From: Bifidobacteriaceae bacterium
GTDB taxonomy: Bacteria; Actinomycetota; Actinomycetes; Actinomycetales; WQXJ01
Assembly (NCBI GenBank): GCA_031281585.1
Contig: JAITFE010000047.1
Coordinates: forward strand, 1-42,769
Length of the DNA: 42,769 nt
Direction of reading: 5' to 3'
Shown here: piece after piece, positions 17,312 through 26,616 of the stretch
Layout: each line of letters starts with the position of its first letter
Numbering within the stretch: position 1 is the first letter of the stretch
Position numbers and translations under genes: made by a program
Notes under the pieces: model-generated
What the model was told of the DNA's origin: nothing
The model's database searches: none
Seen by the model: the letters and a program-made list of their open reading frames with translations, nothing else

Positions 17312-17437
17312 GCTCCAATTGTCGGGGGACGGTTCCAGATCCACCCCGACGCCGCGCCGGGCCCGACGCGGAATCCGCAGCCGGTCAGCGGCCGTCAACT
17401 GGGTCGTCTGGGCGACTTCCACGACTTTTAGGCTGTA

Positions 17438-17749
17438 TCACCCGAAGCGGTACTGGACGCCGGCCGCGCCCTCCGGGTAGGTCCACTCCAGCACGTCGGG
17501 GCCGCACAGCAGCCAACACGCCCCGCATTCCAGGCAGCCGTCCCGGCCCAATTCGACCCTGCCGTCACCCCCGACGGTGTAAAGGCCCGCCGGGCAGGCC
17601 GCCACCGCCAGGAGCAGGCGCGGATCGCCCTCGCTGCCGGGCTTGACCCGGATGTGGAAGGCTTTGCCCTCCCTGAAGACGTTCAGGCCTAACAGCGCCG
17701 TGGCCGCGCCAGGCGCCTGTGGCGCCGCCTGGCCGCCGCCCCCGCTCAC
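17438..17749 (-). CDS. fixX: ferredoxin-like protein FixX
   Basis: The 103-residue product closely follows FixX: VFREGKAFHIRVKPGSEGD, then the cysteines in ACPAGLY, DGCLECGACWLLC and the conserved end WTYPEGAAGVQYRFG. It should carry an Fe-S cluster and pass electrons with FixC toward quinone. The GTG start at 17749 overlaps the fixC stop (GTGA), which implies translational coupling and supports the choice. It is the last gene of the fix operon. A longer open frame upstream in the same phase is only the shadow of fixC. Confidence 0.93.
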   Translation of the reverse strand: MSGGGGQAAPQAPGAATALLGLNVFREGKAFHIRVKPGSEGDPRLLLAVAACPAGLYTVGGDGRVELGRDGCLECGACWLLCGPDVLEWTYPEGAAGVQYRFG

Positions 17750-19041
17750 AGCCGCACCACCTTCGGCAGGTCCCTCACGGCCGCGCGGGCCAGATCGCGT
17801 AACGTGAGCGCGCCCGCCAGCGTTTTGAAGATCCTTGGCTTGGGACCCGGCGGCATCCGGTACAGGGCGCCCAGAACCGAGGTCGCCAACTCCGGGTAGT
17901 AGGCGAAGAACCGGTCGTGGTCCAAGGCGCGCGCCACTTTGCGGTGCTCTTTGAAGTCCGCCATGACGAAGCTGTCCCGCAAGAGGCGCTCGTAGAGGCC
18001 CAAGGACGCGGCGCCGTAGTCGCCCCGCTCGGATGCCGCGACCGCCGTTCGCGCCGCCAGATGCCCGCTCATCAGGGCGTATTCCATGCCGCGCACCGTG
18101 ATGCCCGCGTTGATGGAGAAGCCGGCCGCGTCCCCCGCCACCAGGATCCCCTCCCCGCTCAGGCGCGACAACGCGTCGTAGCCGCCCTCGGGGATGAGGT
18201 GCGCCGAGTATTCCACCGCCTGGCCGCCGTCGATCAGCCGGGCCACCTCCGGGCGGGCCTTGAAACGCTCGAGCAGCTCCCAAGGCGCGGTCTTCGGCTC
18301 GCGTTCCGCGAGGGCCGTCAAACCCACCACCAATCCAAGGCTGATGCTTTCCTTGTTGGTGTACAGGAAGCCCCCGCCGAACTTGCCCTGGGTCGGGTCC
18401 CCCATGAACAGTCGCGCCACCCCGGCGCCCGGCGCAAGGTTGAACCGGCTTTCGATCGCCTCGGCGGGAAGCTCTATCACCTGCTTCACCCCCAGGGCGA
18501 ATTGCCCGGGCGGCATGGGGCCGCGCAGCCCCGCCTCGCGGGCCGTGAACGACAGCACCCCGTCGCAGCAGATGACCACGTTGGCGCGCAACTCTTCGCC
18601 GCCGGCCTCCACCCCGTCGACCTTCCCGCCCGCCCAGATCAGGCGCTCGACTTTCTGCTTGGTCGCCACCACCGCGCCGCGACTTTCCGCCCGCCTGGCC
18701 AAGTGCCGGTCGAGCTTCGCGCGGCTAACCGAGTAGCTCTGGTGGGGTTCCGCCTCGATCTGCGGGTCGCACAGGCGCGCCAACAAGCTTGACCCGCCGC
18801 TCATCACGCACAGTTCCTCCTGGGTGATGGGGCGCTCGAACGGCGCGCCGTCCAGCAGGTCGCCCAACGCTTCCCGGATTGGCGACACGTACAGCCGCCC
18901 GCCCGTGACGTTCTTGGCCCCGCAGTAGTCCCCGCGCTCCAACACCAAGGCCTCGCGGCCGGCCGCCGCCAGGGTGTGCGCGGCCGCCAACCCGGCCAAC
19001 CCGCCGCCCACAATGATCGCGTCGAATCGATCCTCTGCCAT
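17746..19041 (-). CDS. fixC: FixC, flavoprotein of the ETF:quinone oxidoreductase family
   Basis: The 431-residue product matches the usual FixC length. It begins with an FAD motif (AIIVGGGLAGLAAAHTLAAAG) and then ALVLERGDYCGAKNVTGG, the FixC/ETF-QO signature. It also has FSINAGITVRGMEYALMSGH and FGGGFLYTNKESISLGLVVG. It takes electrons from the FixAB electron-transfer flavoprotein and, with FixX, passes them to quinone. Bifurcating complexes of this kind also reduce ferredoxin. The ATG at 19041 follows GGAGG; the frame continues upstream but that part is not FixC. The next gene upstream ends 20 bp before it. Confidence 0.95.
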   Translation of the reverse strand: MAEDRFDAIIVGGGLAGLAAAHTLAAAGREALVLERGDYCGAKNVTGGRLYVSPIREALGDLLDGAPFERPITQEELCVMSGGSSLLARLCDPQIEAEPHQSYSVSRAKLDRHLARRAESRGAVVATKQKVERLIWAGGKVDGVEAGGEELRANVVICCDGVLSFTAREAGLRGPMPPGQFALGVKQVIELPAEAIESRFNLAPGAGVARLFMGDPTQGKFGGGFLYTNKESISLGLVVGLTALAEREPKTAPWELLERFKARPEVARLIDGGQAVEYSAHLIPEGGYDALSRLSGEGILVAGDAAGFSINAGITVRGMEYALMSGHLAARTAVAASERGDYGAASLGLYERLLRDSFVMADFKEHRKVARALDHDRFFAYYPELATSVLGALYRMPPGPKPRIFKTLAGALTLRDLARAAVRDLPKVVRL

Positions 19042-19060
19042 CGCCAGCCTCCGACCTTTC

Positions 19061-20200
19061 CTAGCCGCGCAACAGTTGGCCGGCCACCACCAGGCGCTGA
19101 ATCTGGGCGGTGCCCTCGTAGATCTGCGTGATTTTGGCGTCTCGCATGAGCTTCTCAACCGGGTAGTCGCGGCTGTAGCCGTAGCCGCCAAAGACCTGGA
19201 CGGCATCCGTCGTGACGCTCATCGCGGTGTCCCCGGCGAAGGTCTTGGCCATGGCCGCCTCTTTGGTGCTCGGCAAGCCCGCGTCCTGCAACCAGGCGGC
19301 GCGCCGGGTCAGCCACCGGGCGGCCTCGGTCTTGATGGCCATGTCCGCCAGCATGAATTGGACGCCCTGGTTCGCCGCGATCGGCTTGCCGAACTGTTTG
19401 CGTTCGCCGGCGTAGACGACAGCCAGGTCGAGGGCGGCTTGCGCTATCCCGACCGCCTGCGCCGCCACCACCGGCCGCGACAGATCCAGCGTCTTCATGG
19501 CGATTTTGAACCCGTCGCCCTCGCCGCCCAACAAGTGGTCGGCGGGCACCCGCACGTCGGTGAAAACCACGTCGGTGGTGCTGGTGGCGCGGATCCCCAT
19601 CTTGTCCTCTTTGGCCCCGATTTGGACGCCCTCGCGGTCCCGTTCCACCATGAACGCCGTCAGCCCCTTCAACCCCAGGGCGCGGTCCACCGTGGCGAAA
19701 ACCGTGTAGACGCCCGCCACGCCGCCGTTGGTGACGAACCGCTTGGTGCCGTTCAGCACCCATTCGTCGCCGTCCCGCACCGCCGTGGTGGCCACCGCGC
19801 CCGCGTCTGACCCGGCGCCCGGCTCCGTCAGGCAGAACGCGGCCAGTTTCCCGCCCAGGATCAAGTCCGCGAAGTACCGCTTTTGCTCTTCGTTCCCCGC
19901 GATCAGCACCGGATAGCTGGCCGGGTTGCAGGCCAGGAGGGTGCCGGTGATGCCGGTGCAGGCCTTCGAGATCTCCTCCACCAGGATGACGCTCAGCACG
20001 TGCGAGACGCCCGGCCCGCCGTATTCGGCGGGGATGGCCAGCGCGTGGAGGCCCAGTTCGATCCCCCGGTTGACCGCCTCCCAGCAGACCTCGCCCGCGC
20101 GGTCGGCCCCCTTCGCGGCCGGGGCCACGTGCTTCTCGGCGTACTCCCGCACGGCCTTGAGGATCAGTTGCTCTTCCTTGTTCAAGCTCATGTCATACAT
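19061..20200 (-). CDS. acyl-CoA dehydrogenase (CaiA/butyryl-CoA dehydrogenase type)
   Basis: The 379-residue product has the full acyl-CoA dehydrogenase layout. FAD-binding motifs [14 protein letters not shown] and [14 protein letters not shown] are clear, and the catalytic glutamate lies in YEGTAQIQ near residue 366, the position of short-chain acyl-CoA dehydrogenases. The block [20 protein letters not shown] precedes it. It would interconvert an acyl-CoA and its 2,3-enoyl-CoA with EtfAB (FixAB) as electron partner. The ATG at 20200 follows GAGGAA by six bases. It sits between fixB and fixC, which ties it to this electron chain. Confidence 0.94.
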   Translation of the reverse strand: MYDMSLNKEEQLILKAVREYAEKHVAPAAKGADRAGEVCWEAVNRGIELGLHALAIPAEYGGPGVSHVLSVILVEEISKACTGITGTLLACNPASYPVLIAGNEEQKRYFADLILGGKLAAFCLTEPGAGSDAGAVATTAVRDGDEWVLNGTKRFVTNGGVAGVYTVFATVDRALGLKGLTAFMVERDREGVQIGAKEDKMGIRATSTTDVVFTDVRVPADHLLGGEGDGFKIAMKTLDLSRPVVAAQAVGIAQAALDLAVVYAGERKQFGKPIAANQGVQFMLADMAIKTEAARWLTRRAAWLQDAGLPSTKEAAMAKTFAGDTAMSVTTDAVQVFGGYGYSRDYPVEKLMRDAKITQIYEGTAQIQRLVVAGQLLRG

Positions 20201-20259
20201 TTGGTTTTCCTCTTCGAGTTTTCCCCTTGGGTTGTGGTGCGCGACTGGGCGAGCCGCGT

Positions 20260-21195
20260 TCACCCGATCGCGGCCAGCAGTCCCGGCAGCACTTCGCGCA
20301 CGTCGCCCACCAGCGAATAGTCCGCCATGGCCATGGCCGGCGCCCCTTCGTCCGTGTTCACGGCGATGATCGTCTTGGCGTCCCTGACGCCCGCCCAGAA
20401 CTGGACCTGCCCCGAGACACCCAACAGGAGGGCCAGCTGCGGCGCGCAGGACTTCCCCGAGATGCCAATCACCCGGTCTTCCCCCAGCCAGCCCCGGTCC
20501 GTCGCGAGCGGCTTGGAGCAGCCCACGGCGCCGCCCAGCCGGGTCGCCAACGCCTCCGCCCCGAGCGCCGCCTCCCGCTCGGCGAACCCGCAGCCGACCG
20601 CCACCAGGACGTTCGCGGCCGCCACGTCGACTCCGCCCGCCGGTTTCGCCTCCCGGCCGACCACCCGCACGTTCGAACTGGAAGCCGGCAGGTCGATCGG
20701 CTCCACCTGCGGTTCGCCCGCGGCCGGGGCCTCCGCGAAGCACCTGGGCGCCACGGCGAAGACCGCCGTCGGCGTGGCCACCACGCACCGCTCCACCACG
20801 GCGCCGCCCAGGGCGTCGCGCCGCGCGACCGTTCCGTCCTCCCCCGGCTCAAAACCGGTGACGCCGCTCACCACGCCCGCGCCCAGCTTTTCCCCGACCC
20901 GGCCGGCTAGTTCTTTGCCCCGCCGGTCGCCGCCCAGGAGCACGATGCCGCAGTCCAGCTTCCGAGCCGCCGCCGCCACCGCTCCCGCCACGGCGGCGAC
21001 GTCGCCGATTGAGACCGGGGCCGTCGCCGCGCGAACCCGCGCTCCCCCCAGTTCGTCCGGCTGGCAGCCCTCCCCCAAAGTCAGGGCGTAGACAGGGGCT
21101 GACTGGCCGGGACCGGCCGCCGCCACCCCGGCGGCCGCCGTCAGCAGTTCGCGGGCCAGGCCGGCGTTGGCGCTGTACACCAAGATTCCAGGCAT
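20260..21195 (-). CDS. fixB: electron transfer flavoprotein alpha subunit FixB
   Basis: The 311-residue product has the ETF-alpha C-terminal FAD domain: [40 protein letters not shown] and [21 protein letters not shown]. The N-terminal domain ([18 protein letters not shown]) is the ETF adenine-nucleotide-fold part. It forms a heterodimer with FixA and carries electrons from NADH or an acyl-CoA dehydrogenase to FixCX. AGGAG precedes the ATG. In the FixB FAD domain the usual sequence begins SGQ-x-x-P; here it is SGKSCAP, a minor change. Confidence 0.94.
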   Translation of the reverse strand: MPGILVYSANAGLARELLTAAAGVAAAGPGQSAPVYALTLGEGCQPDELGGARVRAATAPVSIGDVAAVAGAVAAAARKLDCGIVLLGGDRRGKELAGRVGEKLGAGVVSGVTGFEPGEDGTVARRDALGGAVVERCVVATPTAVFAVAPRCFAEAPAAGEPQVEPIDLPASSSNVRVVGREAKPAGGVDVAAANVLVAVGCGFAEREAALGAEALATRLGGAVGCSKPLATDRGWLGEDRVIGISGKSCAPQLALLLGVSGQVQFWAGVRDAKTIIAVNTDEGAPAMAMADYSLVGDVREVLPGLLAAIG

Positions 21196-21210
21196 GTTGA
21201 TCGCTCCTTC

Positions 21211-21963
21211 TCAAATCAGGTTTTCGTCTGCCAGCACCGCCGCCAGGTCGGCCACGCCGCCCAGCCGCTCGCCGCGGCGCCGAACCTCGGGCGCCAGCGC
21301 GCTCAAAGTCCGCGTGCCGGGCGGGGGCGGTTCCACGACCAGTTCGGCGGCGTTCAGCGATCGTTTCGGTTTGCGGCCCGCCCGCAGGATGGCCGTGACG
21401 GCCGGGATGCGGGGCTCGTTGATCTCCGCCGAGACGGAGACCACCGCGGGCAGGGGGACTGCGACCGTCTCCAACACGTCTTCCAGGCTGCGCACGGCCA
21501 CGACCTCCCCCTGCTCCAGGCGGAGTTCGCGCGCGAAACCCACTTGCGGCCAACCCAGCAGTTCGGCCACGCGGCCGACCACCTGGCCGCTGTAGCCGTC
21601 GCCGCTGCCCTCGCCCATGATCAGCAGCGCCGGCGCCTCGACCGTCTTGACCGCCGCCGCGAGCAGCGCCGCCGTCACACGGGAGTCCGGCGCGCCGACC
21701 GGCGTCCCCTCTCCGACCAGCACCAAGACCGCCTCGTCGGCGCCAGCCGCCAACGCCTCCTTGACGGTGTCCTCAAGTTCGGCGTCGCCCACGCCGAGGA
21801 CGGTCACCTTGTCCCCCTCGGCCTTCAGGGCCACCGCGGCCTCGAGGGCGTTCTTGTCCAAGTCGCCGAAGGTCTTGGGCGCCCCCTCCAGTACCGGCCG
21901 CCGCTCGCGCAAGCGAAGCTGGCGCAGGTCCGGCGTCTGCTTCATCGCCACCAGGATGTTCAT
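21211..21963 (-). CDS. fixA: electron transfer flavoprotein beta subunit FixA
   Basis: The 250-residue product is an ETF-beta subunit: NILVAMKQTPD at the start, DKNALEAAVALKAEG, VTVLGVGDAELEDTVKEALAAGADEAVLV and IMGEGSGDGYSGQVVGRVAELLGWPQVGF, where the subunit binds a nucleotide or FAD and its family signature lies. FixA-type ETF-beta in bifurcating systems carries a second FAD that accepts a hydride from NADH. It lies 15 bp before fixB and 22 bp after the acyl-CoA dehydrogenase gene; the tight spacing indicates one operon. Confidence 0.94.
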   Translation of the reverse strand: MNILVAMKQTPDLRQLRLRERRPVLEGAPKTFGDLDKNALEAAVALKAEGDKVTVLGVGDAELEDTVKEALAAGADEAVLVLVGEGTPVGAPDSRVTAALLAAAVKTVEAPALLIMGEGSGDGYSGQVVGRVAELLGWPQVGFARELRLEQGEVVAVRSLEDVLETVAVPLPAVVSVSAEINEPRIPAVTAILRAGRKPKRSLNAAELVVEPPPPGTRTLSALAPEVRRRGERLGGVADLAAVLADENLI

Positions 21964-21985
21964 CGCGTTTCCCCTTCCCGGTCTT

Positions 21986-23140
21986 TCACTGATAGGCCGC
22001 GATGATCGAGTTGGCCACGATCACCTTTTGGATGTGCGCCGGCCCTTCGATCTGCGGGAACATGACCGCCTCGCGGTACCGCCGGGCGATCGGGTAGTCC
22101 TCCATCAGGCCGTAGCACCCGTGCATGTCCAGCGCCGTGTTGACGATCTCGCGGGCGGTGCCGGTGACGAAATCCTTGGTGGCGGCGCACTCGCGGGCGA
22201 AGACGGCGGGGTTCTTCTTGGCCGCCCAGTTCGCGTCCGTCGCGGTCTTGTAGAGCATCAGGCGGATAGCCGTGAGCTTCTCGTAAATGTCCGCCAGCAT
22301 CAGCTGCAGCGCCTGGAACTTCGCCAAAATGGGGGTCCCCCGGTGCAGCTTCGACATGCAGTACGCCAGCGCGTCGTCATACGCCCCCTGGGCCAGCCCA
22401 AGGCTGTACGCGGCCATGCCCAGTTTGCCGAAGCCGATCCCGGCCAGGAGCTGCTTGTAGCCGTCGCCGATCTGGCCCATCAGGTTGGCGGCCGGCACCC
22501 GGTAGTCCTCGAAATACAGGTCCAGCAGTTGCCCGCCGTGCATGGCGAGCTTCCGCCACGGCTTCGACGTCGAATAGCCGGCCGAGCGCTTGTCCACCAT
22601 GAACGTGGCCAACTGGCCCGTCTCGGACTCTTTGACCACCACGCCCAGGTAGCCGGGGTAGGCGGCGTTCGTGATGAACCGCTTGGTGCCGTTCAGGATG
22701 TACCAGTCGCCGTCGCGGCGGGCCGTGGCGGTGATCTGTTTCGGGTCGCTGCCGGTGGTCGGCTCGGTGAACGCGAAGGAGGCGATCAACTCGCCCGAGC
22801 AGCCCGAGGGCAGCGCCGCCTGGCGTTGGGCCTGCGTGCCGAACACGTCGAAACAGGCCAATCCCAACGTGTGGGCCGCGATCGCCATGGCCAGGGAACT
22901 GGACACGCGGCCGATCTGCTCCACCGCGAGCACGTAGCCGTCATAGCCGCCACCCGCGCCACCCACCTCTTCCGGGAACGGGATGCCGAGCAGCCCGTGC
23001 TCGCCGGCCTTTTGGAACACCTCCATGGGGATTGAGTGCTCCTCCTCGATCTGGTCGACCAGAGGCGCGAGGAATTTGTCGGTGAACTCCCTGGCCGTTT
23101 GCTGGATCAGCAGTTGTTCTTTGCTCAAATTGAAATCCAC
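21986..23140 (-). CDS. acyl-CoA dehydrogenase, first gene of the fix operon
   Basis: The 384-residue product is a second acyl-CoA dehydrogenase. It has FAFTEPTTGSDPKQITATA, WYILNGTKRFITNAAYPGY, and near its end MHGCYGLMEDYPIARRYREA and the glutamate in FPQIEGPAHIQK (about residue 363), the normal catalytic position but in an altered motif (EGPAH rather than EGT). It is clearly diverged from its neighbour and may act on a different or earlier substrate. The GTG at 23140 follows AGGAG by six bases. It is the promoter-proximal gene, opposite the CoA-transferase gene. Confidence 0.93.
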   Translation of the reverse strand: MDFNLSKEQLLIQQTAREFTDKFLAPLVDQIEEEHSIPMEVFQKAGEHGLLGIPFPEEVGGAGGGYDGYVLAVEQIGRVSSSLAMAIAAHTLGLACFDVFGTQAQRQAALPSGCSGELIASFAFTEPTTGSDPKQITATARRDGDWYILNGTKRFITNAAYPGYLGVVVKESETGQLATFMVDKRSAGYSTSKPWRKLAMHGGQLLDLYFEDYRVPAANLMGQIGDGYKQLLAGIGFGKLGMAAYSLGLAQGAYDDALAYCMSKLHRGTPILAKFQALQLMLADIYEKLTAIRLMLYKTATDANWAAKKNPAVFARECAATKDFVTGTAREIVNTALDMHGCYGLMEDYPIARRYREAVMFPQIEGPAHIQKVIVANSIIAAYQ

Positions 23141-23428
23141 GATTTCTCCTGTTCGAATGCGACCAATCTCAGTTGCACGCGCCCCTGTGCGCGTCCCGGC
23201 TAAGCCGCCTCTTGCGAACCTAGTGAGACGGGGCTGCCCTTGTCCAATCCCCGTACACTATGGATTCATATCCTGCGGCGATGAATGACGCGCGACTCCC
23301 AGGCCGCCGCAAACATCTTTCTCAGGAATGAACTCATACAAAATCTGGCATTGGACCGGCCGCCGCCCGACCGTTAGTCTCATTCGTTACCCGAAGATCA
23401 ACGACGAACCGAAGGAAGGCGAACAATC
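23141..23428. promoter_or_regulatory. divergent promoter region of the fix operon and CoA-transferase gene
   Basis: This 288-bp region separates the two arms of the metabolic module. It is more AT-rich than the genes around it. It contains the inverted repeat ATTCAT-N11-ATGAAT (23264-23286) and the palindrome ATGA-AC-TCAT (23328-23337), both plausible sites for the LysR-type regulator encoded at 26617-27546. I did not identify convincing -35/-10 boxes. Confidence 0.6.
23264..23286. promoter_or_regulatory. LysR-type regulator box, ATTCAT-N11-ATGAAT
   Basis: The two six-base arms are exact reverse complements separated by 11 bases, the spacing of the classic T-N11-A site bound by LysR-type proteins. 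It lies 163 bp from the CoA-transferase start and 124 bp from the dehydrogenase start, a typical activator position for a divergent pair. The LysR-type gene three genes away is the natural candidate; that link is inference. Confidence 0.5.
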
Positions 23429-24658
23429 ATGGCTGACGGAATCCTCAAAGGGCTGCGCGTCGTAGAGTTGGCCACCCTGGTGGCAGTCCCCTACGCTGGC
23501 AGAGCGTTGGCCGACATGGGCGCCGAGGTGATCAAAGTCGAAACGCTGCAAGGCGAAATCTACCGGGGCAAGGCCGGAATGCTTTTCGGGATGCCCAACG
23601 CGCCGAAGCACGACTACATTTTCACGCCCTACAACGTGAACAAGTTGAGCGTCAGCCTGAACCTGAAGGCGGAAGCCGGCATGGAGGCCTTCCGGAAGCT
23701 GCTCGCGACTGCGGACATTTTCCTGACCAATAACCGCGAAGCGGCGCTTGAGCGCTTGGGACTGGGCCTTGACGCCCTCCGCGAGGAATTCCCCTCGATG
23801 ATTATCGCGTCCGTCAGCGGCTTTGGCCGCAAGGGACCGGAGAAAGACCGCGGCGGTTACGACGCGACGTCCTTCTGGAGCCCCGCCGGGCCCATCCAGG
23901 AGTGGACGGCGGCGGACGGGCGGGCCTTCAAACCCTTCTACGGCTTTGGCGACTCGGTGGCGGCGGCGCACCTGACGGCATCGATCATGGCGGCCCTCTA
24001 CCACCGGGAGCGGACAGGCCAAGGCGACCTGATCCGGTCCTCGCTGCTGGGAACAGGACTGTGGACCAACATCGGCGGGATCATGCGCTACCAGGCCGGC
24101 CAGACGTTCCCCAAGGACTTCTACGAGCCGCCCATGCCGCTGGACAACTTCTACAAGACCAAAGACGGAAAGTGGTTCATCACCTCGGAGGAGAACTGGG
24201 ACACTCGCTGCCACGCCTACTTCGACCTGTTCGGCACGCCCGAACTGGCGGACGACCCGGCGTGGACCACCCAAAAGGGCTACCTGGACCCCGCCACCAG
24301 ACGCGAAAAGGCCAAGTTCTTCGAGGCGCACATAGCGCAAGTGACCTCGCAGGAGATCACCGAGAAGCTGGCGCCGGCCGGCTGCATCTTCGAGTTCCTC
24401 TATGAGACCGACCAGGTGGTCCACAACCAACAGGCCTGGGAAAACGACTACTTCCGGCACGTGGTCACCCAAGACGGCACCGACCTGGTCATAGCCAATT
24501 TGCCGTGTGAGCATGCGGCGCATCCGCGGATCGAAAAGATCACGCCCGCGCCGCTGCTGGGCGAACATACCGCCCAGCTCCTAGCTTCACTGGGCTATTC
24601 GGAGGCAGAGCTGGGGCAGCTCGAAAACGCTGGGGTAATCCGGGTAGACCGAAGCTAG
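23429..24658 (+). CDS. class III CoA-transferase (FldA/HadA/CaiB-like)
   Basis: The 409-residue product is a family III (CaiB/BaiF) CoA-transferase. The N-terminal block LRVVELATLVAVPYAGRALADMGAEVIKVE is typical, and the catalytic aspartate is probably Asp145 in GGYDATSFWSPAG. The blocks DIFLTNNREAALERLGLGLDAL and SVSGFGRKGPEKDRGGYD (with aspartate at the end) resemble HadA and FldA, the CoA-transferases of 2-hydroxyisocaproate and phenyllactate fermentation, more than CaiB. It would move CoA between carboxylic acids. GAAGGA precedes the ATG. It is the first gene of the divergent arm. The substrate cannot be read from sequence. Confidence 0.93.
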   Translation: MADGILKGLRVVELATLVAVPYAGRALADMGAEVIKVETLQGEIYRGKAGMLFGMPNAPKHDYIFTPYNVNKLSVSLNLKAEAGMEAFRKLLATADIFLTNNREAALERLGLGLDALREEFPSMIIASVSGFGRKGPEKDRGGYDATSFWSPAGPIQEWTAADGRAFKPFYGFGDSVAAAHLTASIMAALYHRERTGQGDLIRSSLLGTGLWTNIGGIMRYQAGQTFPKDFYEPPMPLDNFYKTKDGKWFITSEENWDTRCHAYFDLFGTPELADDPAWTTQKGYLDPATRREKAKFFEAHIAQVTSQEITEKLAPAGCIFEFLYETDQVVHNQQAWENDYFRHVVTQDGTDLVIANLPCEHAAHPRIEKITPAPLLGEHTAQLLASLGYSEAELGQLENAGVIRVDRS

Positions 24659-24733
24659 GAGGAGGCCGGGCCGGGGCCGTGACTGCCAGTCGGGCGGCTC
24701 CGGCTCGGTCTCCGTCAAGGGTGGCGGGAGTTC

Positions 24734-26401
24734 ATGGGTCAGGTGATCGGGGCGACGGTGTCCCTTCAAATCGGCATGTCGGCGGCCGCGCATGGCGCCC
24801 GGACCGCGTTCGTCTTCCCCGCGGAAGACCTGCGTCTGGGCTTCGCGGAGTTGGACGCGAGGACCGACCAGGCCGCCAGGGCGCTGTTGGCCTTGGGCCT
24901 GCGGCGTGGCTCCCGAATCGGCTTGTGGAGCGTCAACACCTCCCGTTGGCTGGTCACGGCGCTAGCGGCGGCCAAGATTGGGGTTGTCTTCGTGCCGATC
25001 AACACCTCTTACCGGCGCTTTGAACTCGACGACGTGATCACGCGGTCGCAAATCGATTGCCTGTTCGCCCAATCCCGGTTGGCTGAGGACGCGCTGGGCG
25101 GGGACCCCCTCGCTGTGGACGGGCTGACCGGCGGCCGGGTTGGTGGCGGCCAGACGGCATCGTGCAAGGGGGTGGTCTGGTTGGACGGCCAGGCGGCAGA
25201 CGCCCCGGCGGGCTGGGAGGCCTTCTTGGCGGGCGCGGACCGGGTGGGCGCCGCGTCGCTGGCCGCCGCCAAAGCCGAGGTCCGCCCGGAGCACGACTAC
25301 GTGGTGCAATACACCTCCGGCACCACCGCCAGACCCAAAGGCGCGGTGTTGACCCACCGGTCGGTCCTGAGCGCGGCGGCGGCGTTTGGCCAGGTCATGC
25401 GGCTCAGCCCAACGGACGTGACCTGCGTGCCGCTGCCCCTGTTCCACTGCTACGGCAACGTCTTGACGCTGCTCGGCGGCCTGATCCGGGGGAGCGCCAC
25501 GGTCTACCTGGAGCATTTCCGCGCCAGGGAGACGCTCGACGTGCTCGAGCGGGAAAGGTGCACCGCGTTCATGGGCGTGCCGACCATGTACCTGGCGCTG
25601 GTGGACGCCGACGGGCGGGGCCGGCGCGACTTGTCCGCTCTGCGCAAGGGCGGGATCGGCGGGGCGTGCTGCCCGCCGGGGATGACCCAGGCGATCGCGG
25701 CTGAACTGGACATGGACCAGTTGACCGTTGGCTACGGGCTGTCCGAAGCCTCCGCGCTCTGCCTCATCTCCCCCGTCGACGCCCCCGCCCACCACCGGCT
25801 GCGGACCACCGGCTTCCCCATCCCCGGGTTGGAGGCCAGGATCCTGGACCGCGCCACAGGCCGGGCCGCGCCTCCGGGCGTGGTCGGGGAACTGCTGGTC
25901 CGGGGGCCGGGAGTGATGAGCCGCTACCTCGACGCGCCGGAGGCGACAGCCGCGGTGATCGACCCGGATGGTTGGCTCCACACCGGCGACCTGGCGAAAC
26001 GCAGCCCCGACGGGTCGTACAAGTTCGCCGGCCGCGTCAAAGACATCATCATCCGCGCCGGCGAGAACATCTCCCCAACCGAGATCGAAGAGGTCCTCCT
26101 AGAGTTGCCCCGCGTCCGCGACTGCCAGTGCGTGGGCGTGCCGGACCGCCTGCGCGGCGAGGAGATCGCCTGCTGCCTCATCACCACCGACGGCTCCAGA
26201 CTCGACCCGGGCGCCGTGCGGGACCATGTGGCCCGCCGTCTGGCCCGTTTCAAGGTCCCCAAACACGTCCTCACGCTGCCGGCCTTCCCGCTCAACGCCG
26301 CCGGGAAGGTGGCGCGGGACCGGTTGGCGCGCGTCGCCGCGGCCGCCGTGGCGTCTTCCGGGATTGCGGAGTCCTCCCCCGTCTCCGACCGGCCGCTTTG
26401 A
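24734..26401 (+). CDS. acyl-CoA ligase (AMP-forming), CaiC-like
   Basis: The 555-residue product has the ANL superfamily motifs: YTSGTTARPKGAVLTHRS (nucleotide loop), YGLSEASALCLIS, TGDLAKRSPDGSYKFAGRVKD and IIRAGENISPTEIEEVLLEL. The C-terminal lysine for adenylation lies in NAAGKVARDRL. It should activate a carboxylic acid to its CoA ester with ATP. It may supply the primer CoA ester for the CoA-transferase, as CaiC does with CaiB. It starts 75 bp after the CoA-transferase stop with GGGAG just upstream of the ATG. Confidence 0.93.
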   Translation: MGQVIGATVSLQIGMSAAAHGARTAFVFPAEDLRLGFAELDARTDQAARALLALGLRRGSRIGLWSVNTSRWLVTALAAAKIGVVFVPINTSYRRFELDDVITRSQIDCLFAQSRLAEDALGGDPLAVDGLTGGRVGGGQTASCKGVVWLDGQAADAPAGWEAFLAGADRVGAASLAAAKAEVRPEHDYVVQYTSGTTARPKGAVLTHRSVLSAAAAFGQVMRLSPTDVTCVPLPLFHCYGNVLTLLGGLIRGSATVYLEHFRARETLDVLERERCTAFMGVPTMYLALVDADGRGRRDLSALRKGGIGGACCPPGMTQAIAAELDMDQLTVGYGLSEASALCLISPVDAPAHHRLRTTGFPIPGLEARILDRATGRAAPPGVVGELLVRGPGVMSRYLDAPEATAAVIDPDGWLHTGDLAKRSPDGSYKFAGRVKDIIIRAGENISPTEIEEVLLELPRVRDCQCVGVPDRLRGEEIACCLITTDGSRLDPGAVRDHVARRLARFKVPKHVLTLPAFPLNAAGKVARDRLARVAAAAVASSGIAESSPVSDRPL

Positions 26402-26616
26402 CGCCGCCGATGCCGTGTGGTCCAGCCCCGCCCTGGGCCTCCCCGCAGGCGCTTCCCCGGCCTGCGGGCATTTCCCGCGCGCCGAACGTCCCGGCGGCGC
26501 GGGAGGCCCGGTCAGTAAACTGGCGCAACCAAAGACGGTGCCAACTGTGGCGAAAACAGATGAAATGTGGGAGTTGCGTCGAGGATCCGGCGGCGCGTTG
26601 AAAGAAAGAGGCGGAT

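Noticed and set aside
17438-21963. fix genes as evidence of nitrogen fixation
   Set aside because: No nif genes are present, and the set is joined by acyl-CoA dehydrogenase, CoA-transferase and ligase genes, as in cai/fix-type metabolism.
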